Shown: positions 1 through 10,800 of the stretch, one piece after another
How the letters are laid out: each line of letters starts with the position of its first letter
How positions within the stretch are numbered: position 1 is the stretch's first letter
Assembly: GCA_027578815.1 (NCBI GenBank)
Contig: JANBTH010000173.1
Coordinates: forward strand, 1-28,982
Direction of reading: 5' to 3'
DNA length: 28,982 bases
Source of the DNA: Coemansia sp. RSA 1804
Lineage: Eukaryota > Kickxellomycota > Kickxellomycetes > Kickxellales > Kickxellaceae
Position numbers and translations under genes: made by a program
The notes under the pieces: generated by a model
The model's database searches: none
The model's input: the letters and a program-made list of their open reading frames with translations, nothing else
Told to the model about the DNA's origin: nothing

Positions 1-1309
1 AATAATAAAAAAGTAAAAGAAACTTACATAGAAATATGTGAATAGCGAAAGAAGGATGTCTACCATTTCAAACTTTAATTTATGGTTTGTATTAGAAAAC
101 AGCCAACAGGTGCTACATTATTTGCCATGAAAAATAGTATGTTTATGTAGAAGGGTTTCTCATGGTTGAGATAAAGCCAGCTAATGCGGATTGCTGTACA
201 TTGGCTATTGGCTAAAAACCTATCTACACACCACTTTACATTTGTAGAAAAATCAATTGACTTTTAAACCACTTTGTTGGAGGTTTGCAAAGACATCAAT
301 GCATTACAATGTAGATCAATATAGTAGGCGTTTAAAACAGTAGGCAATTATTTTTAACAATAAAATAAACTATAGAGAAAGATTTAATCTACAGTACTCT
401 GTTCAAAGAAAATTCAACTGCCTTTTTTTAACTATTGTGGTTGCATGTGTAAGAATATGTTTAAATGATTCAATGAATAAAATATGTAATCAAGGCGCAT
501 AAACTTTGCAACAAGCGTAGATTAAAGAAATGGAAGTGCGATATAATGTAATGTACAAGCAAAAAACGGCATGTTTCCCATCTATAATTTATTCATACAT
601 AACAATTGGTAGCACCACACTTTTCTAGTGCCATTCCATTATTTGCCTTGCCTTCTAATAATAATGTGGATAACGTTAAAATACAAGGCAAATGGCAGGA
701 TAGATCCAGGAAAGTAAAGTGCAACCAATGTTACTCTGTGAGCAGATCAAGACATAATAATAGAAAAATTAGTTGATGCTAGTGCTTGACCAGACTAAAA
801 AATAATAAAGAAATATTATAAAAGTAAAATTAAATTAAGAATAGATAAAGAGAAAAGAAAGAAAAACCTTGTGTTTTGAAAAAAGGCTTTTTAAATGCCT
901 CGATTACAATTGCAATTGTACGCGTAAGCAGTGTTTTAATCATTCAGAAATTTAATATCTAATCAAATAATGTTTTCATGCAATAATCAAAAGCCGTGTA
1001 TTGCAATATACAGCTGTGAGAAAATTCAGTGCGAATCTAAAAACAACATCTGTAAGAAGCCATCACTAGCAGCGTTTCTTAAATTGAGTTGCTGTGGTTC
1101 AGATTCAATGCTATGGTGAGAAAGAATGCTGGTATGTGCTTTCAAAGTATACAGGTAAAAATAGAAATATTGCGTGTAACCGGTACATATAGTTGGAATT
1201 GAGACAATCGCAAGAATCAATGCCAATCTCCAATATATAATTTATTAATCATTACAATGGTATTGGCTAATAAAAAGTAGCAAACAGCGTGGTCAACTAG
1301 GCCAAAGAT
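1..1309. other. AT-rich intergenic stretch, no gene recognised
   Basis: This stretch is strongly AT-rich with many stops in all frames. The only open frame of note (1026-1226, minus) encodes a 66-residue hydrophobic peptide with no recognisable motif, and I do not call it a gene. I see no tRNA boxes, 5S-like or snRNA-like sequence here. It may hold the 3' flank of a gene to the left of the window. Confidence 0.6.
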
Positions 1310-1381
1310 TCCCCGATAGTATAGTGGCGAGTACACCAGTCTGTCACATTGGAGACCCGGGTTCAATTCCCGGTCGGAGAG
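1310..1381 (+). tRNA. tRNA-Asp (anticodon GTC)
   Basis: A cloverleaf can be folded by hand. The D arm is GTAT/GTAC. The anticodon stem CCAGT/ATTGG has loop CTGTCAC, with anticodon GTC at 1343-1345. The T arm is CCGGG/CCCGG around TTCAATT. The discriminator base is G (1381), as expected for Asp. A T6 Pol III terminator follows at 1385-1390. The acceptor stem TCCCCGA/TCGGAGA pairs at six of seven positions; position 3 (C) faces A at position 70, a C-A mismatch that is unusual for a nuclear tRNA. No intron is present. Isotype is clear from the anticodon and the arms; whether the mismatched copy is functional is open. Confidence 0.9.
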
Positions 1382-1986
1382 CGCTTTTTTGTTGTTGGTA
1401 ATTTTTATTTCTTATTTGAAAAAAAGAAATAAAAGTTGCTAAACTATTTTTTGACATCCGCAATTATATTTCAACCTGTAAAAAGGAAACGCAATAGTGA
1501 AAAATTAATGAACTAGTTTTGAAATTATAATAACTAGGTTATTAGAATACGATATGTTAAAAAGCAAAAAACAATGGCTAATTTATCAGGTTATGTCGTT
1601 TTTATCTGGTTTAAACTAGAATAAAAAATATTGTCGGTACACCAGCACTACCAAATTATATTGCTTGAGATATTCGTATCTGGTTGTCTGAGGCTGTTGC
1701 CTTTTAGAAATACACTTGAGGTGTTTTATAAACTCAATAGAATCCCAATCAACTATTTGTGCATATAATAGTAAAACTGATATAATCAACAAGTTCCAAG
1801 ACTATTTTACCTAAGACTATATATAATAATATATATTTATCAACTATCAAGTTGTAGAGATACCAGTGCGCCATAAAGCTAAAGAAAAATTGGTAATGCT
1901 GCTATCGCTAATAAAAATTACAAATATCAATTAATTCCTTACTATACTTAAATATGGCTGTCAATGGGGTTGCCTAGTGCAAGAAA
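1382..1986. other. AT-rich spacer between two tRNA genes
   Basis: About 600 bases of AT-rich sequence without a coding frame or RNA gene that I can recognise. It contains the tRNA-Asp terminator at its left end and an almost pure A/T run around 1819-1840. I see no solo LTR, although such elements often sit beside tRNA genes in fungi. Confidence 0.6.
1385..1390 (+). terminator. Pol III terminator of tRNA-Asp
   Basis: A run of six T residues begins four bases after the tRNA-Asp discriminator base, the usual Pol III stop signal. Confidence 0.75.
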
Positions 1987-2059
1987 GGCCGCGTGGCCCA
2001 ATGGATAAGGCGCTTGACTACGGATCAAGCGATTCCAGGTTCGAGTCCTGGCGTGGTCG
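1987..2059 (+). tRNA. tRNA-Arg (anticodon ACG)
   Basis: The full cloverleaf is present. The acceptor stem GGCCGCG/CGTGGTC pairs throughout with two G-U pairs. The D loop holds the A-box consensus. The anticodon stem CTTGA/TCAAG carries loop CTACGGA, with anticodon ACG at 2020-2022. The T arm is CCAGG/CCTGG around TTCGAGT. The discriminator is G. No intron. An ACG anticodon would be deaminated to ICG and read CGU/CGC/CGA codons. A T6 terminator follows directly at 2060-2065. It converges with the ARB1-like gene, whose stop codon lies about 115 bases downstream. Confidence 0.95.
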
Positions 2060-2065
2060 TTTTTT
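2060..2065 (+). terminator. Pol III terminator of tRNA-Arg
   Basis: Six consecutive T residues immediately follow the discriminator base of tRNA-Arg. Confidence 0.75.
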
Positions 2066-2175
2066 GCTGCCTCTAGATACCAGGCGAACCGTTAGAAAGC
2101 TAGTTTTTTAAGAGTTTTGTTTTTGCATTGCTTGAAAACAAATAAACTAAAATCAACACACAGAAACTAAACACA

Positions 2176-3966
2176 CTAAATGGTAATGTCCTTGCGGAGG
2201 TTCTCCTTGTACTTTTCGATGGAGCCAGTAAACTTTGTGATCTGCTTGTTCTCGCAGAGCCAGAGCTCGGTGGCAACCTGGCTGATGAGACGGAAGTCGT
2301 GAGAAACAAGAACCACGCCACCGTTAAAGCTCTTGATAGCTTCGGCCAGGGCATCGATGGCCTCAGGGGCAAGACCGTTAGTAGGCTCATCAAAAAGAAT
2401 GATGCCAGGGGCCTGCTGGGCAATCTCGGCAAAAACCAGACGACTCTTCAAACCGTCGGAGAGCGTGGAGATGTTGTTGGTCTGGTGGTTGCCCGAAAGA
2501 CCAAAGCGACCAAGCTGCTGGCGCCAGAAATCGGTGTCCTGGGAGATGTGAGGGAACTTGTCGCGAATATAGCCAATCGGCGACTTATCGACATCCAGCT
2601 GGTCGTTGGAGTGCTGGCTGTATTTGGCAAGCTTCAGCTGCGTGTGGCGCTGCACGCGACCTTCGGTGGGGTCAAGGTCACCAGACATCAGCTTCAGCAG
2701 CGTACTCTTTCCGGTACCGTTGGGGCCAATAAGCGCAATGCGCGAGTCCATATCGACGGCTGCGTCAACTTCATGGTAGAGCGCATTCTTGAGAATTCCG
2801 TCGTAGCTGAAGGAAACATTGTCAAAGCTAAGCACAGGCGGCGGAAGACGAACGGTGTCAGGAAAGTCAAACTTGAGCTTACGCGGGGGCTCAACCTTCT
2901 CTATAAGCCCATCAGCCTCCATCTTGTCTATAATCTTCTGCTTTGACTTTGCCTGACGCACAAGATTCGAGTAGGTACCGGCAGACGCAATGAACTTTTT
3001 GATATGTGCTATTTCGTCCTGCTGCTTCTCGTATGCCTTCATCTGGTTAACCTCGTTCTCTTGCTTTGTGCGGACAAACGTGTCGTAGTTACCACCATAG
3101 TACACAAGACGCCTCTTTGGCGTGATATGAACGATGTTGGTGCAGACGGTGTTCAAAAAGTCCTGCGAGTGAGACACAATAAGCAGAATGCGGTTGTAGG
3201 TCTTCAGATACTCTTCCAGATAGACGACTGACTGCAAATCCAAGTGGTTGGTAGGGTCGTCGAGAAGAAGAACGGTAGGACGCCTAAACAGGCACTGGGC
3301 AAGTGCCACACGCATACGCCAGCCTCCGGAAAGGCTCTTTGTCGGCAGCTTCATGCGCTCCTTGTCAAAGCCAAGGCCGTGCAGAAGTTCGGCAGCACGG
3401 GACTCAAAGGTGCTGGCGTCCATCTGATCCATGCGCTCGTAGATGCCGTCAATCAGCGGGTTTTCAGCGCCATCCTCGGCAGTCAGCATCTCTTCAAGCT
3501 CCTTTTCCAGGCGCTCAAACTCGTCGCGAGCAGCCTTGACAACGTACTCAATAGGATCCAAATCGGTAGGCTCCGCCTCCTCACTCAGCAAAAAGGTGTC
3601 CATGTGCGGAGGCAGCTCAATATCGCCCTCAGCAATCGACCGAAGGAAGGTCGACTTTCCACATCCGTTTTCGCCAAGCAGACCATAGCGGTTGCCATAG
3701 TTGAGCTCGACACGGGCGTTTTCAATAAGCATGCGCCCGTGGAACGAGAGTGTATAAGAGTCGATATGGATGTCTCGTCCTTGGACGTTGGAGGTAAGAA
3801 CGCCAGTAGCTGAGCGGTCCGTCTCGCGCTTGGCCTGGAGCTTTAGCTGAGCCATAGAGTCCTCAAGCTTGCCGGAAGAGGACCCTGCTGCCGGAGTGGT
3901 ACTACCACTGCCCTTCTTGGCAGCCTTGGCTGCCATACGCTTTTGCTTTGATGCTGAAACAACCAT
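2176..3966 (-). CDS. ARB1: ABC-F ATPase, Arb1/ABCF2-like ribosome biogenesis factor
   Basis: This is a 596-residue soluble ABC-F protein with two nucleotide-binding domains and no membrane segment. Family members (yeast Arb1, human ABCF2; roughly 610-620 aa) are essential ATPases of 40S/60S biogenesis shuttling between nucleus and cytosol. The N-terminus starts MVVSASKQKR followed by a Lys/Ala-rich tail, like yeast Arb1, which supports the ATG at 3966. NBD1: Walker A GENGCGKST (98-106), signature LSGGW (212-216), Walker B LLLDDP (233-238). The ABC-F linker with coiled coil spans roughly 255-370. NBD2: Walker A GPNGTGKST (414-422), signature LSDGL (502-506), Walker B ILFDEP (523-528), D-loop GLAPE (531-535), switch His in VSHDFR. 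Odd points: the NBD1 catalytic Glu is Asp (D237), the NBD2 signature ends in Leu rather than Gln, and the D-loop Asp is Ala (A533). The reading frame is intact and uninterrupted. It could be the single ARB1 orthologue or a divergent second copy. Confidence 0.93.
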   Translation of the reverse strand: MVVSASKQKRMAAKAAKKGSGSTTPAAGSSSGKLEDSMAQLKLQAKRETDRSATGVLTSNVQGRDIHIDSYTLSFHGRMLIENARVELNYGNRYGLLGENGCGKSTFLRSIAEGDIELPPHMDTFLLSEEAEPTDLDPIEYVVKAARDEFERLEKELEEMLTAEDGAENPLIDGIYERMDQMDASTFESRAAELLHGLGFDKERMKLPTKSLSGGWRMRVALAQCLFRRPTVLLLDDPTNHLDLQSVVYLEEYLKTYNRILLIVSHSQDFLNTVCTNIVHITPKRRLVYYGGNYDTFVRTKQENEVNQMKAYEKQQDEIAHIKKFIASAGTYSNLVRQAKSKQKIIDKMEADGLIEKVEPPRKLKFDFPDTVRLPPPVLSFDNVSFSYDGILKNALYHEVDAAVDMDSRIALIGPNGTGKSTLLKLMSGDLDPTEGRVQRHTQLKLAKYSQHSNDQLDVDKSPIGYIRDKFPHISQDTDFWRQQLGRFGLSGNHQTNNISTLSDGLKSRLVFAEIAQQAPGIILFDEPTNGLAPEAIDALAEAIKSFNGGVVLVSHDFRLISQVATELWLCENKQITKFTGSIEKYKENLRKDITI

Positions 3967-4476
3967 TATCTGACTCTAGTAGTAATGGTAGTATAAGTAA
4001 TTATTGCAACCCTGTCTTTTTCTTACTCACTATTCTAAAGTAAGCCAAGCGCTAAAAAGGTGAATGAAAAAGAAAAAATAGATGAAATAATTGACAAGGA
4101 TTGAACGAGCAGAAAGAAAAAAGGGAGAGAAAAAGAGAAATTTCTTTTTTCTGCTTGAAATTGTTGAGAAGCAAAATAAAAATTTTTCTTTGAGAAAAGG
4201 TGTGTGACTTTCTTTTTCTGACGTCTGTTAAGGGCATGTAAAGGTGTTTCTTCTCCCCAACAAACTATTTTCATAGCCAATAGAATAGAACTTATTGTTT
4301 TTACTGTATCAGAAGATAACAGAGCATACACCCAGAGGAGCACGACCTAAAGCTTCTAGCCATTTTGCAATAAAATAATAAAAAGCTCACGTATTTGAAT
4401 TATGAAAATAAAAAAATTGTATCTAAAACAACAAAATCAGCAGGGCGAATTGGCTCAAAGCACGATTCCGCTAAAA
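3967..4476. promoter_or_regulatory. ARB1-like gene upstream region (pyrimidine-rich on its strand)
   Basis: The roughly 500 bases between the ARB1-like start and tRNA-Ser contain no gene. On the plus strand about 4063-4200 is rich in A and G (repeated aaagaaaaa and gggagag patches), so it is pyrimidine-rich on the ARB1 coding strand, a common look for a fungal core promoter and 5' leader. No specific factor site can be named. Open frames here (for example 4035-4343, minus) are low-complexity Phe/Ser/Leu translations of that tract. Confidence 0.4.
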
Positions 4477-4558
4477 GTCAGTTTGGCCGAGTGGTTAAGG
4501 CGACAGACTAGAAATCTGTTGGGCATTGCCCGCACAGGTTCAAATCCTGTAGCTGACG
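4477..4558 (+). tRNA. tRNA-Ser (anticodon AGA)
   Basis: A class II tRNA with a long variable arm. The acceptor stem GTCAGTT/AGCTGAC pairs fully with one G-U pair. The D arm contains the A-box TGGCCGAGTGG. The anticodon stem carries loop CTAGAAA, with anticodon AGA at 4510-4512. The extra arm GGGC-ATT-GCCC forms a hairpin, as in Ser and Leu tRNAs. The T arm ACAGG/CCTGT encloses TTCAAAT, and the discriminator is G as in eukaryotic tRNA-Ser. No intron. A T6 terminator lies at 4564-4569. It sits between the divergent ARB1-like and TOR genes, 300 bases upstream of the TOR start codon and on the same strand. Confidence 0.95.
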
Positions 4559-4563
4559 CTTCC

Positions 4564-4569
4564 TTTTTT
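4564..4569 (+). terminator. Pol III terminator of tRNA-Ser
   Basis: Six T residues lie five bases after the tRNA-Ser discriminator base. Confidence 0.75.
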
Positions 4570-4858
4570 GCCTTTTGTACAATCTGCGCCTTGTACATTT
4601 TCCCTAGCAGCTATCAACTCCCACAAAGATGTCCTTTTCTTTCTTTTTTTTTATCTTTTTTTATCTTTTTACAAAGTATGTTAAAGGATGGCTACCGTAC
4701 AAAGCACATAGAGTGGTAGCAGTAGTTGTGGTGCATTATCAGTATCTGGTATCCCACATTTGATAAAGTGTAGTTGCTTCTTTTTTCACTATTTTTTATT
4801 TCATTTTGTCAGTCTTCATTATTATTATTATTTATTTTTTCATACATACTGTTCGCTC
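4570..4858 (+). promoter_or_regulatory. Probable TOR promoter and 5' leader
   Basis: A T-rich stretch (long tttctttt runs around 4637-4672 and a tta/att repeat near 4819-4840) lies between the tRNA-Ser terminator and the TOR start codon. No canonical TATA box is obvious. The upstream boundary is set by the tRNA gene, so the promoter of this very large gene is confined to about 300 bases unless it extends through the tRNA. Confidence 0.4.
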
Positions 4859-7800
4859 ATGGCCACTCCGTTTTTCAGATCTGCTGCCTACGATCAGCTC
4901 TGGTCAAGGTATGACATAAGGATATATGCAGCAAAGTCTTGCATTTATTTGTCTCACTTCTCCATATAGCGACACACTATGTGTAGAGAAAAATGTCTCT
5001 TTTAACACCAGCTCTCCAGTGCACTCACTTTACTACTAATAACCACACATTATTTGTATTGTTTTCTGTCTTGTTATTTTCCTCATTTAGAAATGCAAAT
5101 GAACGAGCCAATTCAGCAGCAATTCTTCACAAAAAGGTATGGAAAACCATTTGTGGCTTGAACATCCACGAAGCACATGGCTGCTTTTCTTGTCTTTTCT
5201 TCTCTCACTGCTACTTACAGCCATATCAAAATGCTATTTATATTTTACATATGCTCTATTCTTATAGATTGTCGATGCTGACGCCAGCGGAAAAACGGGA
5301 AGCCAGAACCCAGTGTACATTGATATCAACAACACGCTCAGAAAGTATATCAACTCTGGCAATCCCGCAGATCGTTTGGCATGTACTTGTATAATATCGG
5401 CATTTGTAGATATCGATGGTCTCGAGGACATGCAAAAGACCCGTATTGTCAACCAGCTTAAAAGTCTGTATTCTAGTGGTAGCGACAGTACTGTCTGCGC
5501 AGAGGCCGTCACGCTCTACGGCCAACTGGTTAGAAAGAAATGGCCGGTTGTTGTTTCGTCGATAAAGCCCGAGCTTGATCTATGTATGGAATGGCTATCC
5601 GCAGAGCGCGATTTTGTACGCCAGATAACAGCACTGCGACTTATCCAGGTTATCTGCAATGGCGCCTCGACAACCATGTATCTGTATATCCTCAACATAC
5701 TCAATTGTCTCAGAACACCCCTTCGCAGCTCTTTGTTGGAGATGCGAGAGACTACTGCAAGTACGCTTGCGATCAGTCTTGAGCTTGTTTTGCTTCACGA
5801 AGACTCTGCAAGAGTCATGCTGCTTGACAACATTTACCAGGAGCTCTTGTACAACTACGGGCTAGGTAGCATCGAGGGATACCATGCAGCGTTGCTACTA
5901 TGCCAGGCAATGCTGGTCCATGGCGGCGACTATATGCAAACACATTACAGCGACGTCAGTAAGATGGTCTTAGAGCTAAAGGACCATAAAAGCCCCGTCG
6001 TCCGCAATGTCGCAATCGGCTTGCTGCCTATCCTAGCCCACTTTTCACCAAGCGAGTTTGCTAGCATAGAGATTAACGGCAAACAGCTAATGTCCACAGT
6101 GTGTGGCTATCTTATCGAGACAGCGGAAAAGCTTCAAGTGGACAGTCGGGTCGCGTTCTTAGCGCTCGGGAATATCGCACAGTGCTGCAGCTCGGATTTT
6201 CAGCCGTTTCTCGAACCGATCGCGCGCATAATTAAGAATGGGCTGTTTGTCTACGCAAACGCCACCTCAAAGCAAAAGCCGGAATGCAAACAAACGTCTA
6301 GCGCCATTTTGCAGACCATCTCTATTCTTGCATCCGCCATGGGCGCAGAACTCACACCGCACATGTACGAAATCATTGATCTAATGTTTGTCGGCGGACT
6401 GAGCGAAGAGCTGTGCGACTCCTTGAATGCGCTTTTGGATAGTGTTAGCCAGCTACGACCCGCAATCCATGACCGGCTACTCAACGTAATATCTCTTATA
6501 CTAGTAAATGCGCCTTTTAGACAGGACGAGCCAGCCATCGACGAGATCGAGCAGCGACTGGGATTTGCCTCATTGCATCACACTGTCCCTGTCATACGCA
6601 ACAGCAGCAAAAATAGAAAAAACGCCATTCTCAAAAACAGCAAGGTTACATCGGTCAAGAAGGCAGCAAAGGATATTTCAGTCACTCAAGAAGCCATTGT
6701 ATTTGCCCTCCAAACGCTGGCGCGCTTTGACTTTAGTCAAGAAAATCTTTCCGAATTTGTGCGTAATGCTGTGATGCAATACGTCGGTAACAGCAGTGCG
6801 GCCGTGCGAAAGGCTGCAATTCAGACGGTTGTTACCCTGCTGCTCACCAACCCAATGTACGCAGAGACAGAAGGACCTGGCGCAGAGGTGGGAAGTGAGG
6901 CCATCCAGCGGATTGTCACAGTTGCAGCTACAGATATCGATTCCGGCGTTCGACTAGTGGCAATTCAGGCGCTGAAGCAAGAGTCTCAGCTTGACTTTTA
7001 CCTGAGCAATGAGCAGAACATCAAAAGCCTTTTGCTCTTGGTCAACGACGAGATGTTCGAAATGCGCCTATCTGTGATCAACGTCATTGGACGACTGGCA
7101 GCTATGAATCCGGGAAACGCAGTGTCATCGATCCACAGATTATCGTCTCAGCTGCTGATGGAGCTTGAGTTTGCAAATACGACCAACGAGCATGAGGAGT
7201 GTATCCAGCTTTTGATGGAGCTGACACAGGTTGCCGAGAGGTGGATGAAACCATGTATCAACGATATCTTTATAGCCATTCTGCCTCGGATCAACAACAG
7301 CCCGCCACGTCTGTCTAGCAAGTTTTTGGACATGGTTACAACCATAGCGCAGGTCAGTGGTGGTGTCCTTAAGCCCCATTCCAATCATCTTATGTCAACC
7401 ATTGTTGGCGTGCTTAACACTCATACAGGTGGGCCTGTTTGTCTTTCAGCGCTTCGGGCTTTGAGCAGCTGCGCCAGCTACTGTGGGATGGCCATCGATT
7501 CATACTTGGAGTATCCAAGACTGTTCAGCACACTAACGGCCATACTGAGGGGTCATCCTGATGACGAAATCCGTAGCGGCGTGGTGCAGACGATTGGTGC
7601 GCTTGGCGCAGTCGATCCCCACAGATACAAGAGAATCACAGATGCATATCCTGGCGCTCAAAGAAGCACTAACGGCGACATCAATGGCACAGGTATCCAC
7701 AGTCATACCACCACGTTGACACACACACACACTTATGCCCACCCCATTACGCATGTCAACGCTGATACTGGAGAAGTAGCGGGTGGCGGCGGCGGCGGCG

Positions 7801-10800
7801 ATAGTGGTGGCAATGGCAGCATCAATACTGCAGCTGGAGCCAAGGCTCACATGTCATCAAGCATTGCAAGCGGTGCAAAGTCAAACGCCCGACACAGCAA
7901 AAAAAGAGAGAATAAGATCAGACGAGCAAAAAGAAAAAACCCCCGCGCACGACAAGGCCCGCCTCCAAACATAATGACGCTTTTGTTCAATGACGACGAC
8001 TCGTCCGAAACACACGCTGGAGGCATACCCGCGGATACGTATGGCCGTCAGTTCACATGCGACTACTACTACACCGACATTGCAATTCAAGTCCTGATAG
8101 GCATCCTTGACAACACTCTGGATACCAGCTCTGACCAGTATGCCGTTCAGGCATTGCTACATCTGTGTGCCCCCCTCAAGGCAGGCTGTTCACCATATCT
8201 GAATCTCATCATACCCGCAATTCTACGCGCAATGCGGGCATCTCCATTGCAGGCGCCAACGTTCTTTATACAGCAGCTGGCAAAGCTTGTAAACACGGTG
8301 AGCGAGTTTATCCGGCCAAATATGGATCTCTTTGTTGATCTGTTTGACATTGAGTCTCTAGCGGGCGACCAGCACAGGCTTTCGCTGGTATCATTGGCCG
8401 AGGCCATGGGAAAAGCGTTGTATGGCGAGCTTGGACCACACACCAAGAACATTCTGCAATTCCTTATTGTTGCTATGGATGAAGACACATCAGACTCATT
8501 GAATGTTACTCAGAGTATACTGGAGGTGCTTAAGATCCTTAGTCCGAACCTTGACAACTATCTGCAGCTAGTCATGCCCCGTCTTGTGCACAGACTGGAT
8601 CCGAAAAACACGCCAGTTCCAGTTATAAGCACCTGCTTGAATTGCATATCACTGATAGTGTCTGTCGTTGACTGTAGCACATTTGCATCGCGGATTGTGC
8701 TGACGCTCATCCGTCTTCTCCAGCACAAACAGGCACAGTCGCTGCATGGGTCGGTAATGGACACGCTGTGCACACTGATGGAGCAGCTTCAAGACGACTT
8801 TGCCGTTTTCATGCCTACGATTGACGCAATAATCAAAAGGTCTGGCATTCCGGCCCACAAGAAGTACAAAGAATACTCGAGGTTGTTGTTCTCTCGTCAG
8901 CTGATTCCGGCGGTGCCTACCGTTCATGCGAGACAAGAGCCATCAACCTACCTGCCCGAGAGTGTTGACGGTATATCCAACCTCCAGGTAAATGTGCCGA
9001 TTCTGCAGCTGGCATGGAGTGCAAGAAGCCAGATGACGGAGGAAGATTGTAGTAGCTGGCTCAACAATCTGTTTTTGGAGCTTTTGCAGCAGTCACCGTC
9101 GTCATCTCTGCGTGCGTGCTACAATCTGGCAATCAAAAACCCACAGCTTATTAGCCAGCTTTTCAACGTGGCGTTTGTCTCCTGCTGGACTTGCATGACG
9201 AGCCAATATCAGATGGATCTGGTTAAATCGCTGGAAATGGTAGCATCCAACCAGTCTGTACCGCTAGAGCTGTTACAGACAATCCTGGATCTCGCCGATT
9301 TCATGGAGCGCGACAAAAGACAGCTTCCGATCGATATCAAGGTAATAAGCAGCTACGCAGCACGTAGCAATGCATTGGCAAAGGAGATCCGTCACAAGGA
9401 GGCGGAGTGGATGCTGGAACAAAGCGATGAAGCGATTGACAGGCTTATTGAGCTGAACCAGAGTCTGGGGCTGGATGACGAAGCCGTTGGACTGCTAAAC
9501 TATGTTAGCAAAGACAAGCCAGACACAAAGAATAATGTCGAGTGGTGTATGCGTTTGAAGCGTTGGGATGAGGCGCTGGCTATATACCAACGGCAAGAGC
9601 TCCATAGCGGGCCATCAAACAGCAACCTGCTTGGTCAGATCCGTTGCTTGTTTGAAATGTCCGACTGGAATGCGCTAATGCCTATTTACGATCGCATTTG
9701 GCGTGGCCATGACCATGAGCTTCAGTCGCAGTCCGCAGAAATCGGTGTAAAACTTGCATGGAGTGTTGGCGATATCGAGCGCATGGAGTTCTATTTGTCC
9801 AGCCTCAAAGATGCCAATACAGATACGTCGCTCGACCGCGCACTTCTCTGTATCCACCAAAACCGAATTGACGAGGCAATGGTACTTATTAGTGAGTGCC
9901 GGAAGGAGCTAGGCCACACGCTAGACACTCACCTCACAGAGCTTTACAGGCAGGGGTATTCGCAGATCTTTGACTGCCAGGTGCTGGCAGAGCTCGAGGA
10001 GGTCATTGCATACAAAATGTCACCTCACGACAACGAACGTCGAGCAGCACTTGTCAGCACGTGGAAGCAGAGGCTTGAAGGAATCCAGCAAGACGTTGGC
10101 ATGTGGCAAAAGCTTCTCGGTATCCACAACATTGTTCTGCGTCCTGTCATGGATCTGGAAAAATGGACAGACTATGCAAACATTTGTCGCAGTTCGGGAA
10201 AACTCACGATGGCTCGTAACGCCATATGCCAGATACTGGATGACGAGGCAAGCTATATGGAAGAAATACTCCGTGATAGCAGTACCGATGGCCAGTCTGT
10301 TGGCAAAAAGTCGCGTGCTCGAGAATACATGAGTCTAAAGGAGCGGATAGTTGTTAACCAAAGCGACATTTCCCTCAACACTGCAATCCGTCTATCGCAG
10401 CAACCAATGCTCGTGTACTCATACTTAAAGTACAAGTGGGCTGCAAATGAGCGTCGCGAAGCATTCCAGCTTCTCGAGATGTTCATAAGAGAGTATTCGA
10501 GCAAGGTTGGCTTTGACCCGCGCAACATTGAGAACTTTACAGACCATACTAATGTGCAAAAGTTTGCGGCTGCGGGAAACGACAAGGCTGTTTATTACTT
10601 GGCGCGCTTTTATTTCAAACACGCAGAATGGCTGAGCATTGTGCAGCAGAGCTCATCGCTGGCACAAGCAACGCAGGGAGGTGGTAACTTGGGTGCCGAT
10701 GGAAGCGATGGGTTCCACGCGTGGAGAACTAATATTTCAGAACTGCCAGTCACGCCTAATAGCGCATCAACAAGCAACCATGTTGGCATGGGAAACGAGG

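Noticed and set aside
1026..1226. 66-aa minus-strand hydrophobic frame
   Set aside because: Short, AT-driven composition (Tyr/Phe/Leu/Ile) with no motif and no evidence of expression.
1382..1986. Possible LTR or transposon remnant between the two left tRNA genes
   Set aside because: Retroelements often insert near fungal tRNA genes, but I found no terminal repeats, target duplication or integrase/RT fragments here.
2299..2946. 215-aa plus-strand open frame opposite the ARB1-like gene
   Set aside because: It is the antisense shadow of a clear ABC-F coding sequence. Its translation has no family motif.
4402..4719. 105-aa plus-strand frame over the tRNA-Ser gene
   Set aside because: It runs through a complete tRNA gene and its terminator; the coding reading is incidental.
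5137..5220. Alternative acceptor ending at 5220 for TOR intron 2
   Set aside because: It would shift the downstream sequence out of the TOR frame, whereas the acceptor at 5267 keeps it and extends the conserved helix.
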